This document shows positions 53,045 through 60,530 of a DNA stretch of 64,000 bases, one piece after another. The stretch comes from Herbaspirillum seropedicae (lineage in GTDB: Bacteria; Pseudomonadota; Gammaproteobacteria; Burkholderiales; Burkholderiaceae_D), in NCBI RefSeq assembly GCF_001040945.1, contig NZ_CP011930.1:2891704-2955703 (forward strand), written 5' to 3'. The position numbers were made by a program, and so were the translations under genes. Numbering within the stretch: position 1 is the stretch's first letter; every line of letters starts with the position of its first letter. The notes under the pieces are model-generated. The model saw only the letters and a list, made by a program, of their open reading frames with translations. It had not been told where the DNA came from and made no database searches.

Positions 53045-53671
53045 TCAACCACGCTCGGTCAGCACCTTGTCGATCAGGCCGTACTCCGCGGCGGCGTCAG
53101 CCGACATGAAGTTGTCGCGGTCGGTATCCTTGCTGATCTGCTCGACAGTACGGCCGGTCTTTTCAGCGAGGATGGTGTTCAGACGTTCACGCAGGTAGAG
53201 GATCTCGCGCGCCTGGATCTCGATATCCGATGCCTGGCCCTGGGCGCCGCCCAGAGGCTGGTGAATCATGATGCGCGAGTTCGGCAGCGAGAAACGCTTG
53301 CCCTTGGCGCCAGCGGCCAGCAGGAAAGCGCCCATGGAGGCGGCCAGACCCGTGCACAGCGTCGACACTTGCGGCTTGATGAACTGCATGGTGTCGAAGA
53401 TCGCCATGCCGGCCGAGACCGAACCGCCAGGCGAATTGATGTACAGGGAAATGTCCTTGTCCGGGTTTTCGCTTTCCAGGAACAGCAGCTGGGCCACGAT
53501 CAGGTTGGCCATCGCATCATTGACCGGCCCGACCAGGAAAATGATGCGTTCCTTCAGCAGGCGCGAATAGATGTCGTAGGCGCGTTCGCCCCGACCACTC
53601 TGTTCGATCACCATCGGCACCATGCCGAGCATTTGCGTATCCAGTGCAGATTGCTTCATCAGACCTGTCAT
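53045..53671 (-). CDS. clpP: ClpP protease proteolytic subunit
   Basis: A 208-residue serine peptidase. The catalytic serine is Ser112 in GLAASMGAF and the histidine is His137 in [11 protein letters not shown]. An N-terminal propeptide of about 14 residues is expected from the family. ClpP forms the two-ring proteolytic chamber for ClpX. It follows tig by 51 bp, so tig and clpP probably share a transcript, terminating before clpX. Confidence 0.97.
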   Translation of the reverse strand: MTGLMKQSALDTQMLGMVPMVIEQSGRGERAYDIYSRLLKERIIFLVGPVNDAMANLIVAQLLFLESENPDKDISLYINSPGGSVSAGMAIFDTMQFIKPQVSTLCTGLAASMGAFLLAAGAKGKRFSLPNSRIMIHQPLGGAQGQASDIEIQAREILYLRERLNTILAEKTGRTVEQISKDTDRDNFMSADAAAEYGLIDKVLTERG

Positions 53672-53722
53672 GTATGCATCCTTAAGCGTAAGAGTTTTCT
53701 GATACTACTAGAGAAAACCGGA

Positions 53723-55072
53723 TTACGCTTGCGCCTGATTACCCATCAGTTCATCGAACGAAACCGGCTTTTCCGAGACCTTGGCCTTGCCGAGAACGTA
53801 GTTGACGACGTTTTCTTCCAAAACAAGAGCTTCGACTTCGGCCAGACGGCGGCGGTCGGAGAAGTAGTACTTCAGCACTTGTTGCGGGTCTTCGTAGCTC
53901 TGGGCGAAATCTTCGATCTGGGCCTTGACCTGTTCTTCGGTGGCTTCCAGCTTGTTCTGCTTGACCACTTCAGCCAGGATCAGACCCAGGCGCACGCGGC
54001 GCTCGGCCTGGGCGGTGAACAGTTCCTTGGGCAGTTGCATGCCCTTGGGGTCCATGCCGCGCTGGGCCATGTCCTGACGGGCCATTTCGGCCAGACGCTC
54101 GACGTCCTGGTCGATCAGGGCCTTGGGCACTTCCAGCTCGGACGCCTTGATCAGGGCGTTCATCACGCTGTCCTTGGTCTTGGCCTTGGTGCGGGCGGTG
54201 ACTTCGCGCTCCAGGTTCTTCTTGATGTCTTCGCGCATCTTGGTCAGATCGCCGTCTTCGATGCCCAGCGACTGAGCGAAGACTGCATCGACTTCAGGCA
54301 TGTGCGCCCATTCGATCTTCTTGACGGTGATGGTGAATTCAGCGGTCTTGCCGGCCACGTCCTTGCCATGGTAGTCCTCGGGGAAGGCCAGCGGGAAGGT
54401 CTTGGATTCGCCGACCTTCAGGCCGATGGTCGCGGCTTCGAATTCCGGCAGCATGCGGCCTTCGCCCAGCACGAACGGGAAGGCTTCGGCCTTGCCGCCC
54501 TGGAATTCCACGCCGTCGATCTTGCCGACGAAGTCCACGGTCACGCGGTCGCCGTTCTGGGCCGACTGGTCAGCGCCGCCGTCGCCGTGCGCGCCTTGCT
54601 CGCCCTTGACGTGGTAGTGCACGCGCTGCTTGCGCAGGATGTCGATGGTCTTGTCGATTTCAGCGTCGGAGACCGAAGCGGTGGTCTTCTCGACTTCGGC
54701 GCCGGACAGGTCGCCCAGGGTCACTTCGGGATAGACTTCGAAGGTCGCGTCGAAGGCCAGCTTGCCTTCACCGGCTTCTTCGCTGGTCTTGGGTTCGATG
54801 CGGGGGAAGCCTGCCACGCGCAGGTTGTTTTCGACAGCGGCGTCGTTGAAGGCACGACCGACCTTGTCGTTCAGGACTTCGGTTTCGACCTGGTAGCCGA
54901 ACTGGGCGGCAACCATCTTCATCGGCACTTTACCCGGACGGAAACCCGGCGCCTTGGCGGTGCGGGCACGCACCTTCAGGCGCTTTTCCACTTCAGCCTG
55001 AACATCGGCCAGCGGGAAAGACAGGGTCATACGACGTTCGAGTTTGCTCAGGGTTTCGACAGCAGTTGCCAT
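53723..55072 (-). CDS. tig: Trigger factor, ribosome-associated chaperone
   Basis: A 449-residue chaperone with three domains. The N-terminal ribosome-docking motif is [12 protein letters not shown] near residues 43-54. A PPIase (FKBP-like) domain lies at about 165-250 ([35 protein letters not shown]), and a helical C-terminal domain follows. It binds nascent chains at the ribosome exit. The tig-clpP-clpX-lon order is standard. Confidence 0.97.
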   Translation of the reverse strand: MATAVETLSKLERRMTLSFPLADVQAEVEKRLKVRARTAKAPGFRPGKVPMKMVAAQFGYQVETEVLNDKVGRAFNDAAVENNLRVAGFPRIEPKTSEEAGEGKLAFDATFEVYPEVTLGDLSGAEVEKTTASVSDAEIDKTIDILRKQRVHYHVKGEQGAHGDGGADQSAQNGDRVTVDFVGKIDGVEFQGGKAEAFPFVLGEGRMLPEFEAATIGLKVGESKTFPLAFPEDYHGKDVAGKTAEFTITVKKIEWAHMPEVDAVFAQSLGIEDGDLTKMREDIKKNLEREVTARTKAKTKDSVMNALIKASELEVPKALIDQDVERLAEMARQDMAQRGMDPKGMQLPKELFTAQAERRVRLGLILAEVVKQNKLEATEEQVKAQIEDFAQSYEDPQQVLKYYFSDRRRLAEVEALVLEENVVNYVLGKAKVSEKPVSFDELMGNQAQA

Positions 55073-55364
55073 TTAAATCGTCCAAATGTTAAGAATTCCG
55101 TAAGCCGGAGCGTTTTCGCCACGTCCCAATCAACTCAGATAAGTGACTGCAGACGACAAGCGCCCTGCCCGGCCGCGCTAAAGCTCGCTATTTTATACGG
55201 AAAAAGCGCCGATAGTCCAAAATTGGCCTTGCCAGGCTGCAAACACCGGCAAAATCCCGCTGCTGGCCGCTGCGCCAGGTCTGGCGCGGATCGTCAAGGC
55301 GCGGGGAAGCGACGGAGCTGCCACCCTGCCGAGTGGCCACGTAAAGAATTTAGAGAATTTCTTC

Positions 55365-55862
55365 CTACTTCACCGGAATGGGCGTGGCCGGCGACACCGG
55401 CACGGCCGTCACCGCGTTCATGGGGCTGCCGTCGATGAGCTTGTCCGAATAGGTCAGATAGACCAGGGTATTGCGCCTGGCATCGACCACCCGCACCACA
55501 TGCAGGCGCTTGAAGAGGATGGACATGCGCTCGCTGAACACATCTTCCTGCACCGGCAGCTTGTCCTTGAACTGCAGGCTGGGCGCGACCTGGCGACAGG
55601 CGATGGAGGCCTCGGACTTGTCCTCGGCCAGTCCCACCGTGCCCTTCACGCCGCCGGTGCGGGCGCGCGAAACGTAGCAGGTCACCCCGACCACCTTGGG
55701 GTCGTCATAGGCTTCGATGACCACGCGGTCGTTTTTGCCCAGCCAGCGGAAGGCCGTGCTGACGTCGGCCAGTTCCTCGGCCGAAGCGGACTGCGGAAGG
55801 AGCGCCGCCAGGCTGACGGCAGACAGGATGGCCCCGACCAGGGCGCGTGCTTGAGGTTTCAT
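55365..55862 (-). CDS. creA: CreA family periplasmic protein
   Basis: A 165-residue protein from ATG 55862. A signal peptide (ALVGAILSAVSLAALLPQSASA) precedes the CreA domain: FRWLGKNDRVVIEAYDDPKVVGVTCYVSRARTGG in pieces, ASIACRQV, then EDVFSERMSILFKRLHVVRVVD. Two conserved Cys probably pair. The family is widespread and of unknown function. A Pro/Val-rich tail (PVSPATPIPVK) extends the C-terminus. Confidence 0.9.
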   Translation of the reverse strand: MKPQARALVGAILSAVSLAALLPQSASAEELADVSTAFRWLGKNDRVVIEAYDDPKVVGVTCYVSRARTGGVKGTVGLAEDKSEASIACRQVAPSLQFKDKLPVQEDVFSERMSILFKRLHVVRVVDARRNTLVYLTYSDKLIDGSPMNAVTAVPVSPATPIPVK

Positions 55863-55957
55863 GGAAATGCCAGGCAATGGTGAACAGATGAGATAGACCG
55901 GCCAGAGCGCATATTGTTCAGCTTGCGCACCCGGCCATGAAGACAGAGACAGCCTGC

Positions 55958-56152
55958 TCAGTCTTCGATTTTCTGGAAGCGCGGCACCTGCTTGCCATCG
56001 ACCTCCACCATTTCAAAGAAGGCCTCACGCGGACGCAGCCACAGCCGTCCATCGGCGGCGCGATAGACGATCATGGGGGTGAGGTCAGCCTCCAGGATGG
56101 CCTCATCGACATATTCATAGATACCCCCCTTGTAGTGACGATACAGTGTCAT
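55958..56152 (-). CDS. DUF1653 small protein
   Basis: A 64-residue protein from ATG 56152. It reads MTLYRHYKGGIYEYVDEA, then LTPMIVYRAADGRLWLRPREAFFE, and fits the DUF1653 family (short beta-rich proteins starting with YRHYKG). Function is unknown. A longer in-frame reading upstream would run through tRNA-Leu on the other strand and is not credible. Confidence 0.85.
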   Translation of the reverse strand: MTLYRHYKGGIYEYVDEAILEADLTPMIVYRAADGRLWLRPREAFFEMVEVDGKQVPRFQKIED

Positions 56153-56388
56153 GCGCTTCCCGCTTCCTGCTGAGTGTGTTGGACAGTGAGGCGGCATGGT
56201 ACTACCGATGACCGGCTGTGCGAATCTCCCCAGACTCTGCTGACATAGGCCGCACAGAAAAACGCCCACAGGGTCAACGGCTTGCAGTACAATGGCGCGC
56301 TTTGACAAAATGCTACCTGCATCGGTAGCGGCAACTCTGCGGCAAGCCCGCTGCCAGACTGCTTTCGCACCGATGCCCGACACCTTCA

Positions 56389-56475
56389 GCGAGGATGGCG
56401 AAATTGGTAGACGCACCAGGTTTAGGTCCTGACGCCAGCAATGGTGTGGGGGTTCGAGTCCCCCTCCTCGCACCA
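56389..56475 (+). tRNA. tRNA-Leu (TAG)
   Basis: An 87-nt class II tRNA with encoded CCA. The acceptor stem is GCGAGGA with TCCTCGC, the D arm GGCGAAATTGGTAGACGC is typical of leucine tRNAs, the anticodon loop TTTAGGT gives TAG, and a variable arm precedes GGGTTCGAGTCCC. It stands just upstream of a low-information region and the RTX gene pair. Confidence 0.97.
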
Positions 56476-56939
56476 GACAATCCGTTTCAAATCAAGGATT
56501 TGGAAATACGCTCGCTCCGATATTGAGCTCGGGCGGCGCAGCCTCGTGCGGCGCCGACAGTCGATCTGCAGAAAAGGGGGGAATGCCCCCTTCCCCCTCT
56601 CCGCCCTCACCAAAGGGCAGCCGAAGATATTGCTGGTTTGAACGACCTTCAGTTGCTTCACGTTGGGGTTCTCCAGCCATTCGTTGCTTGTCAACGGATC
56701 AACGGCACTTTCGGGAGATTTACCGAAGTAATTCAATCCGCTTGAATGGTTTCGGGACAAAAAATTTACATAAAACTTGCAGGTCACAGGGAGCAACAGA
56801 AGCTTGCACGTCAGCCCGACGCCAAGCCACCAGCACCCTGGAGTTGCAAGTGATACGTCCCCGAGGGGAGACGCATGGATGATGCGATGACTTTCCTCGA
56901 ACACAACCGCCGCCCAAGGCGTACTTGAAAGGGAATATC
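56476..56939. other. tRNA-Leu downstream region without a clear gene
   Basis: A 464-bp region between tRNA-Leu and the first RTX gene. Codon usage in every frame is poor. On the minus strand, about 56600-56760 translates to a normal-looking peptide (NYFGKSPESAVDPLTSNEWL and onward) that could be a decayed gene fragment, but its frame runs into tRNA-Leu. The base composition is clearly lower in GC near 56700-56800. The 3' end should contain the RTX gene promoter. Confidence 0.4.
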
Positions 56940-59900
56940 GTGTCCACCACCCCCACCAAGCAAGGTCAATCCACTTCCACTGCCGAATCGCACGACCCCA
57001 TCATCAGACGCATCAATGATCGCTTCGTCAGCATTCAAACCGGCAGTGAATTCAAGGTCGTGTTCTCGCCATTGCATCCTGGCATCAAGTTGTTCGACGG
57101 CCCACCGCCTACGCCGGCGGGCAAGCCTGCCAGCGTTGCGCCCGTCAATAGCGACAAGCCCGCCAGTACGTCTCCCGTCAGCACCAGCAAGCCTGCCAGC
57201 ATCACTCCAGTCACCATCGACAAACCCGCCACCGTTGCTCCCGTCAACAGCGACAAGCCTGCCAGTGTGCCTCCCGTCAGCACCAGCAAGCCTGCCAGCG
57301 TCACTCCAGTCACCATCGACAAACCCGCCACCGTTGCACCCGTCAACAGTGACAAACCCGCCAGTACGCCTCCCGTCAGCACCAGCAAGCCTGCCAGCGT
57401 CACCCCCGCCGGCGCAGCTCCGGTCAGCACCGACAAGCCTGCCGGCGCCCCCACTCCAGCCGTGGCAGCCATCCTGCCCGCTGAACACGACAAGATCGAC
57501 GGAAAGGATGTCCTGGTCTATGGCTATCCGAAATCCTACGACATGCTGAATTACTCCCAAGGCTTTGCCGTCAGCGGGTACTACGGCACTTGCACCGAGG
57601 CCAGCATAGCAAACTTGCTCAGTATCGCTGGGCAGGACGTGAGCGAAGCAGATGTGATCAAGAGGGCCATCGTCAATGGCTGGTGCGACACCACCTCAGA
57701 TAACCCTTGCTTACGCGGTGGGGCCATGACCGGCCAGCAGCGAGACCTCCTCAAAAGCTATGGCGTGGAAACCGGGGTTCTCAACGACTTCGACCCGGAA
57801 AAGCTGGCCATGCTCGTCAAACAAGGCAGAGGCGTGATCCTCGGCGTCGAGAGCAAGGAGCTGTGGGGCGCAGAGTTGCCCCCCATTCTGCATACCCTGC
57901 TCAATGACAACCATGTGATCAACCTCACCGGAGTTGCCTACGCAGCCGATACCGGCGCACTGCTAGGCTTTTACATCTCGGACACCGGGCGCGGTCGGCC
58001 TGAGGACAAGGCGCGCTTCATGACGGTGAGCGAACTGTACAAAGTGGCGCATTTCGACTACGGCTGCAACGCCATCTATACGCTGGATCCGATCAAGAAG
58101 GCCAAGGTCCCTGATACGGGCCCGGCCGATCCGTCCAAGCCCCAGATGGGCAAGGAATACGGCGTCAAGCTGATCATCTATGGCGATCCCAAGGCCTACC
58201 ACAACCTGAATTACGACCAGCCTGTCGTGATGGCCATGTACACTGAGACGTCCGGCGAAATTGCGGTCGCCAACATCGCAGCACTGGCTGGCCAGTCGCT
58301 CTCTCCCAAGACGGTGCTGCAGACCGCCATCGATGAAAAGCTCTGCGACACCACCAAAAAGGACAGGGATCTGGGCGGCGGCACGACCAGCGAAAATCAA
58401 GTGGCCCTGCTGAAGAAATTCGGTATCGCCGCCACGCTCGAACAGGGCTTCGATGCGAACGCCGTGGCCCAGCACATCATCGAGGGCAAGGGTGTGATCC
58501 TGAGAGTCAACGGCGGCGTGCTCTGGTGCAAGACCGAGCCCGATCATCCCGGACGATCCGATTATTCGGTCACCGTCACGGGCGTGGCCTTCTCGGCCGA
58601 CACCGGCGAGGTCGCCGGATTCTATCTGGCAGATCCCGGCTTTGAGTTGAGTGGGGCGCGCCCCCGCTACATCGAGATCAATCACTTGCGTCAGGCCACC
58701 AGCGTAACCGGCGTGACCACCATCACCACCAATGATGCAATCAAGCCGCACAGCCCTCCTCCCGGCAGCATCAGCCTTGATCCGGCCAACGCCAGCGCAA
58801 TCACGGCGGCCGCCAAGCCCGCAGGCGCTGCGTCAGACAGCCCCATCGCCCTACCCAATGCGCAGCGCTACCTGGAGGCCTTCAATGCGCCCGCCCCCTT
58901 CGGCGACGATGATGGTCCGCTGAAAAAGCTGCCCGGCGTCACCGCCCGCAAGACCCTGATCCTCGATGACACGACCAACGATCTGGACGTGGGCGCTGAC
59001 CACCTCAATGGCATCGGCAATGCCCTGGCCAACCGCATCACGGGTAATGACCGCGACAACATCCTCGATGGCATGGCGGGCGCCGATACCCTTACCGGAG
59101 GCAAGGGTAACGACAGCTATTACGTGGACGACGCGGGCGACAAGGTGATCGAGAAGGCCGGCGAAGGTCTGGATACGGTCTATGCCACGGTCAGCACCAC
59201 CCTGGCGGCCAATGTCGAGAATCTGGTCTTGCTCGACGCCTCCAAGCCGCAGACCGCCGTGGTCAATGGTATCCATGTGCTGGTCTATGGCAGGCCGAAA
59301 TCGTATCAGTTGGACTACAAGCAGGGCGATGCGGTCAAGGGCTACCGTGGCACCTGTGGCGAAACGGCCGTGGCCAACATCACCATGCTCGGAGATCGGC
59401 CTGCCAGCGAGAAAGAGGTGGTGGAAAGAGCGATCAAGGAAAAACTGTGCGATACCCTCACGCCCTACGACCAGTTCCGGGGCGGGAGCGATGAGAAACA
59501 GCAGCAAGCCTTGCTCAAGGATTTCGGATTGCGCTCCAGTGTCACCGAAGGCTTCGATGAAAAGTCGGTCGCCCAGAGCATCAAGGAAGGCAAGGGAGTA
59601 GCCGTAGGCGTGAGCGCCGGCAACCTCTGGGGAATGAGCCTGAGAGACCAGGACCAGAGCGACCACGTCATCACGGTGACCGGAGTAGCCTGTTCAGCCA
59701 TGACCGGCGACATCGTCGGCTTCTACATCGCCGATTCGGGACTGGGACGAGAAAGCGACCGCTGCCGCTTCGTGAGCTCCGAACAATTGCGCTATGCCGC
59801 CAAGGTGAACGGATCCTACACCCTCACCACCGATGACCCCATCAAGTTGCGCAACCAGAACCTGGACGCCACCGGCAACGAGCTCGACAACGTCCTGGTG

Positions 59901-60350
59901 GGTAACCGCGGCAACAACGTGCTCTCCGGCGGCAAAGGCAATGACCTGCTCATCGGCGGGCCCGGCAATGACACCTACAGCTTCGCCAAGGGTGATGGTC
60001 AGGATGAGCTCTACGACCACGACGCCACCAAGGACAACCTCGACACGCTCACCTTCGCCGACGCCAAGCAGACCAACCTCTGGTTCAGCAAGGCCGGCAA
60101 CGACCTGAAGATCAGTGTGCTGGGCTCCAAGGACCAGGTCACGGTCAAGGACTGGTATGTCGGCGGCGACAGCGGGACTGACAACCACATCGAACGCATC
60201 AAGACCGCCGATGGCAAAACGCTCTACGACACCGACGTCGAGCAACTGGTGCAGGCCATGGCCAGCTTCGCCCCGCCCACGGCCACCCAGAGCAGCTGGA
60301 AGGATGGCCAAAGCAGCAATGGCAAGGTCTTGCTGACCGTCACGCATTGA
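56940..60350 (+). CDS. RTX protein with three C39/papain-like domains, middle one degenerate
   Basis: A 1136-residue protein starting at GTG 56940 (AAAGGGA ahead). No N-terminal signal; RTX repeats and the C-terminal QLVQAMASFAPP segment suggest type I secretion. Order: a conserved leader IIRRINDRFVSI (21-32) to HPGIKLF (46-52); a Lys/Pro/Ala/Ser repeat (61-170); C39-like domain 1 (188-385; Cys218, His325, Asp348); domain 2 (406-600), in which Cys and His are replaced by Ser438 and Tyr542 while Asp565 remains; an RTX block (688-765; GGKGNDSYY); domain 3 (774-967; Cys806, His909, Asp932); a second RTX block (975-1045; GGKGNDLLIGGPGND) and the secretion-type tail. Peptidase assignment rests on motif pattern only; activity is unproven. 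A paralog follows. Confidence 0.75.
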   Translation: MSTTPTKQGQSTSTAESHDPIIRRINDRFVSIQTGSEFKVVFSPLHPGIKLFDGPPPTPAGKPASVAPVNSDKPASTSPVSTSKPASITPVTIDKPATVAPVNSDKPASVPPVSTSKPASVTPVTIDKPATVAPVNSDKPASTPPVSTSKPASVTPAGAAPVSTDKPAGAPTPAVAAILPAEHDKIDGKDVLVYGYPKSYDMLNYSQGFAVSGYYGTCTEASIANLLSIAGQDVSEADVIKRAIVNGWCDTTSDNPCLRGGAMTGQQRDLLKSYGVETGVLNDFDPEKLAMLVKQGRGVILGVESKELWGAELPPILHTLLNDNHVINLTGVAYAADTGALLGFYISDTGRGRPEDKARFMTVSELYKVAHFDYGCNAIYTLDPIKKAKVPDTGPADPSKPQMGKEYGVKLIIYGDPKAYHNLNYDQPVVMAMYTETSGEIAVANIAALAGQSLSPKTVLQTAIDEKLCDTTKKDRDLGGGTTSENQVALLKKFGIAATLEQGFDANAVAQHIIEGKGVILRVNGGVLWCKTEPDHPGRSDYSVTVTGVAFSADTGEVAGFYLADPGFELSGARPRYIEINHLRQATSVTGVTTITTNDAIKPHSPPPGSISLDPANASAITAAAKPAGAASDSPIALPNAQRYLEAFNAPAPFGDDDGPLKKLPGVTARKTLILDDTTNDLDVGADHLNGIGNALANRITGNDRDNILDGMAGADTLTGGKGNDSYYVDDAGDKVIEKAGEGLDTVYATVSTTLAANVENLVLLDASKPQTAVVNGIHVLVYGRPKSYQLDYKQGDAVKGYRGTCGETAVANITMLGDRPASEKEVVERAIKEKLCDTLTPYDQFRGGSDEKQQQALLKDFGLRSSVTEGFDEKSVAQSIKEGKGVAVGVSAGNLWGMSLRDQDQSDHVITVTGVACSAMTGDIVGFYIADSGLGRESDRCRFVSSEQLRYAAKVNGSYTLTTDDPIKLRNQNLDATGNELDNVLVGNRGNNVLSGGKGNDLLIGGPGNDTYSFAKGDGQDELYDHDATKDNLDTLTFADAKQTNLWFSKAGNDLKISVLGSKDQVTVKDWYVGGDSGTDNHIERIKTADGKTLYDTDVEQLVQAMASFAPPTATQSSWKDGQSSNGKVLLTVTH
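57153..57450 (+). repeat. In-frame 99-bp higher-order minisatellite in RTX gene
   Basis: Three successive copies of a 99-bp unit start at 57153, 57252 and 57351; each is built of three 11-residue sub-repeats of the type DKPAS-x-x-PV-x-S. The last copy decays. The repeat codes the flexible linker of the larger RTX protein and keeps the reading frame. Confidence 0.9.
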
Positions 60351-60530
60351 TCTGACGCAGCCCGGTGGCGAGGAACACTTCGCCACCGGTCGCCTTGGCA
60401 GTTCATCGAGCTCATTCCCAGCCAACCATCTGCAGGCCGGATTGCATTGCTTACCAGGCCTGCGCTACGCATGGGCGCGGCGGCCCTGCCCGCCTCTATC
60501 GCCCTGCACGGCGTAACTGAAAGGTAGATC

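Noticed and set aside
48250-53671. Considered whether the lon-clp block is mobile because of the neighbouring tRNA duplication.
   Set aside because: The gene order is the ancestral betaproteobacterial one; only the tRNA-Asp 3' flank shows a scar.
53027-55438. Long plus-strand open frame opposite clpP and tig.
   Set aside because: Antisense shadow without motifs.
56422-56904. 160-codon minus-strand frame downstream of and overlapping tRNA-Leu.
   Set aside because: It runs through the tRNA on the opposite strand and shows no family motif; only a short fragment looks protein-like, kept as a weak remnant note.
57153-57450. Regular direct repeats resembling a CRISPR array.
   Set aside because: Units are contiguous without spacers, in frame, and code a Lys/Pro linker.
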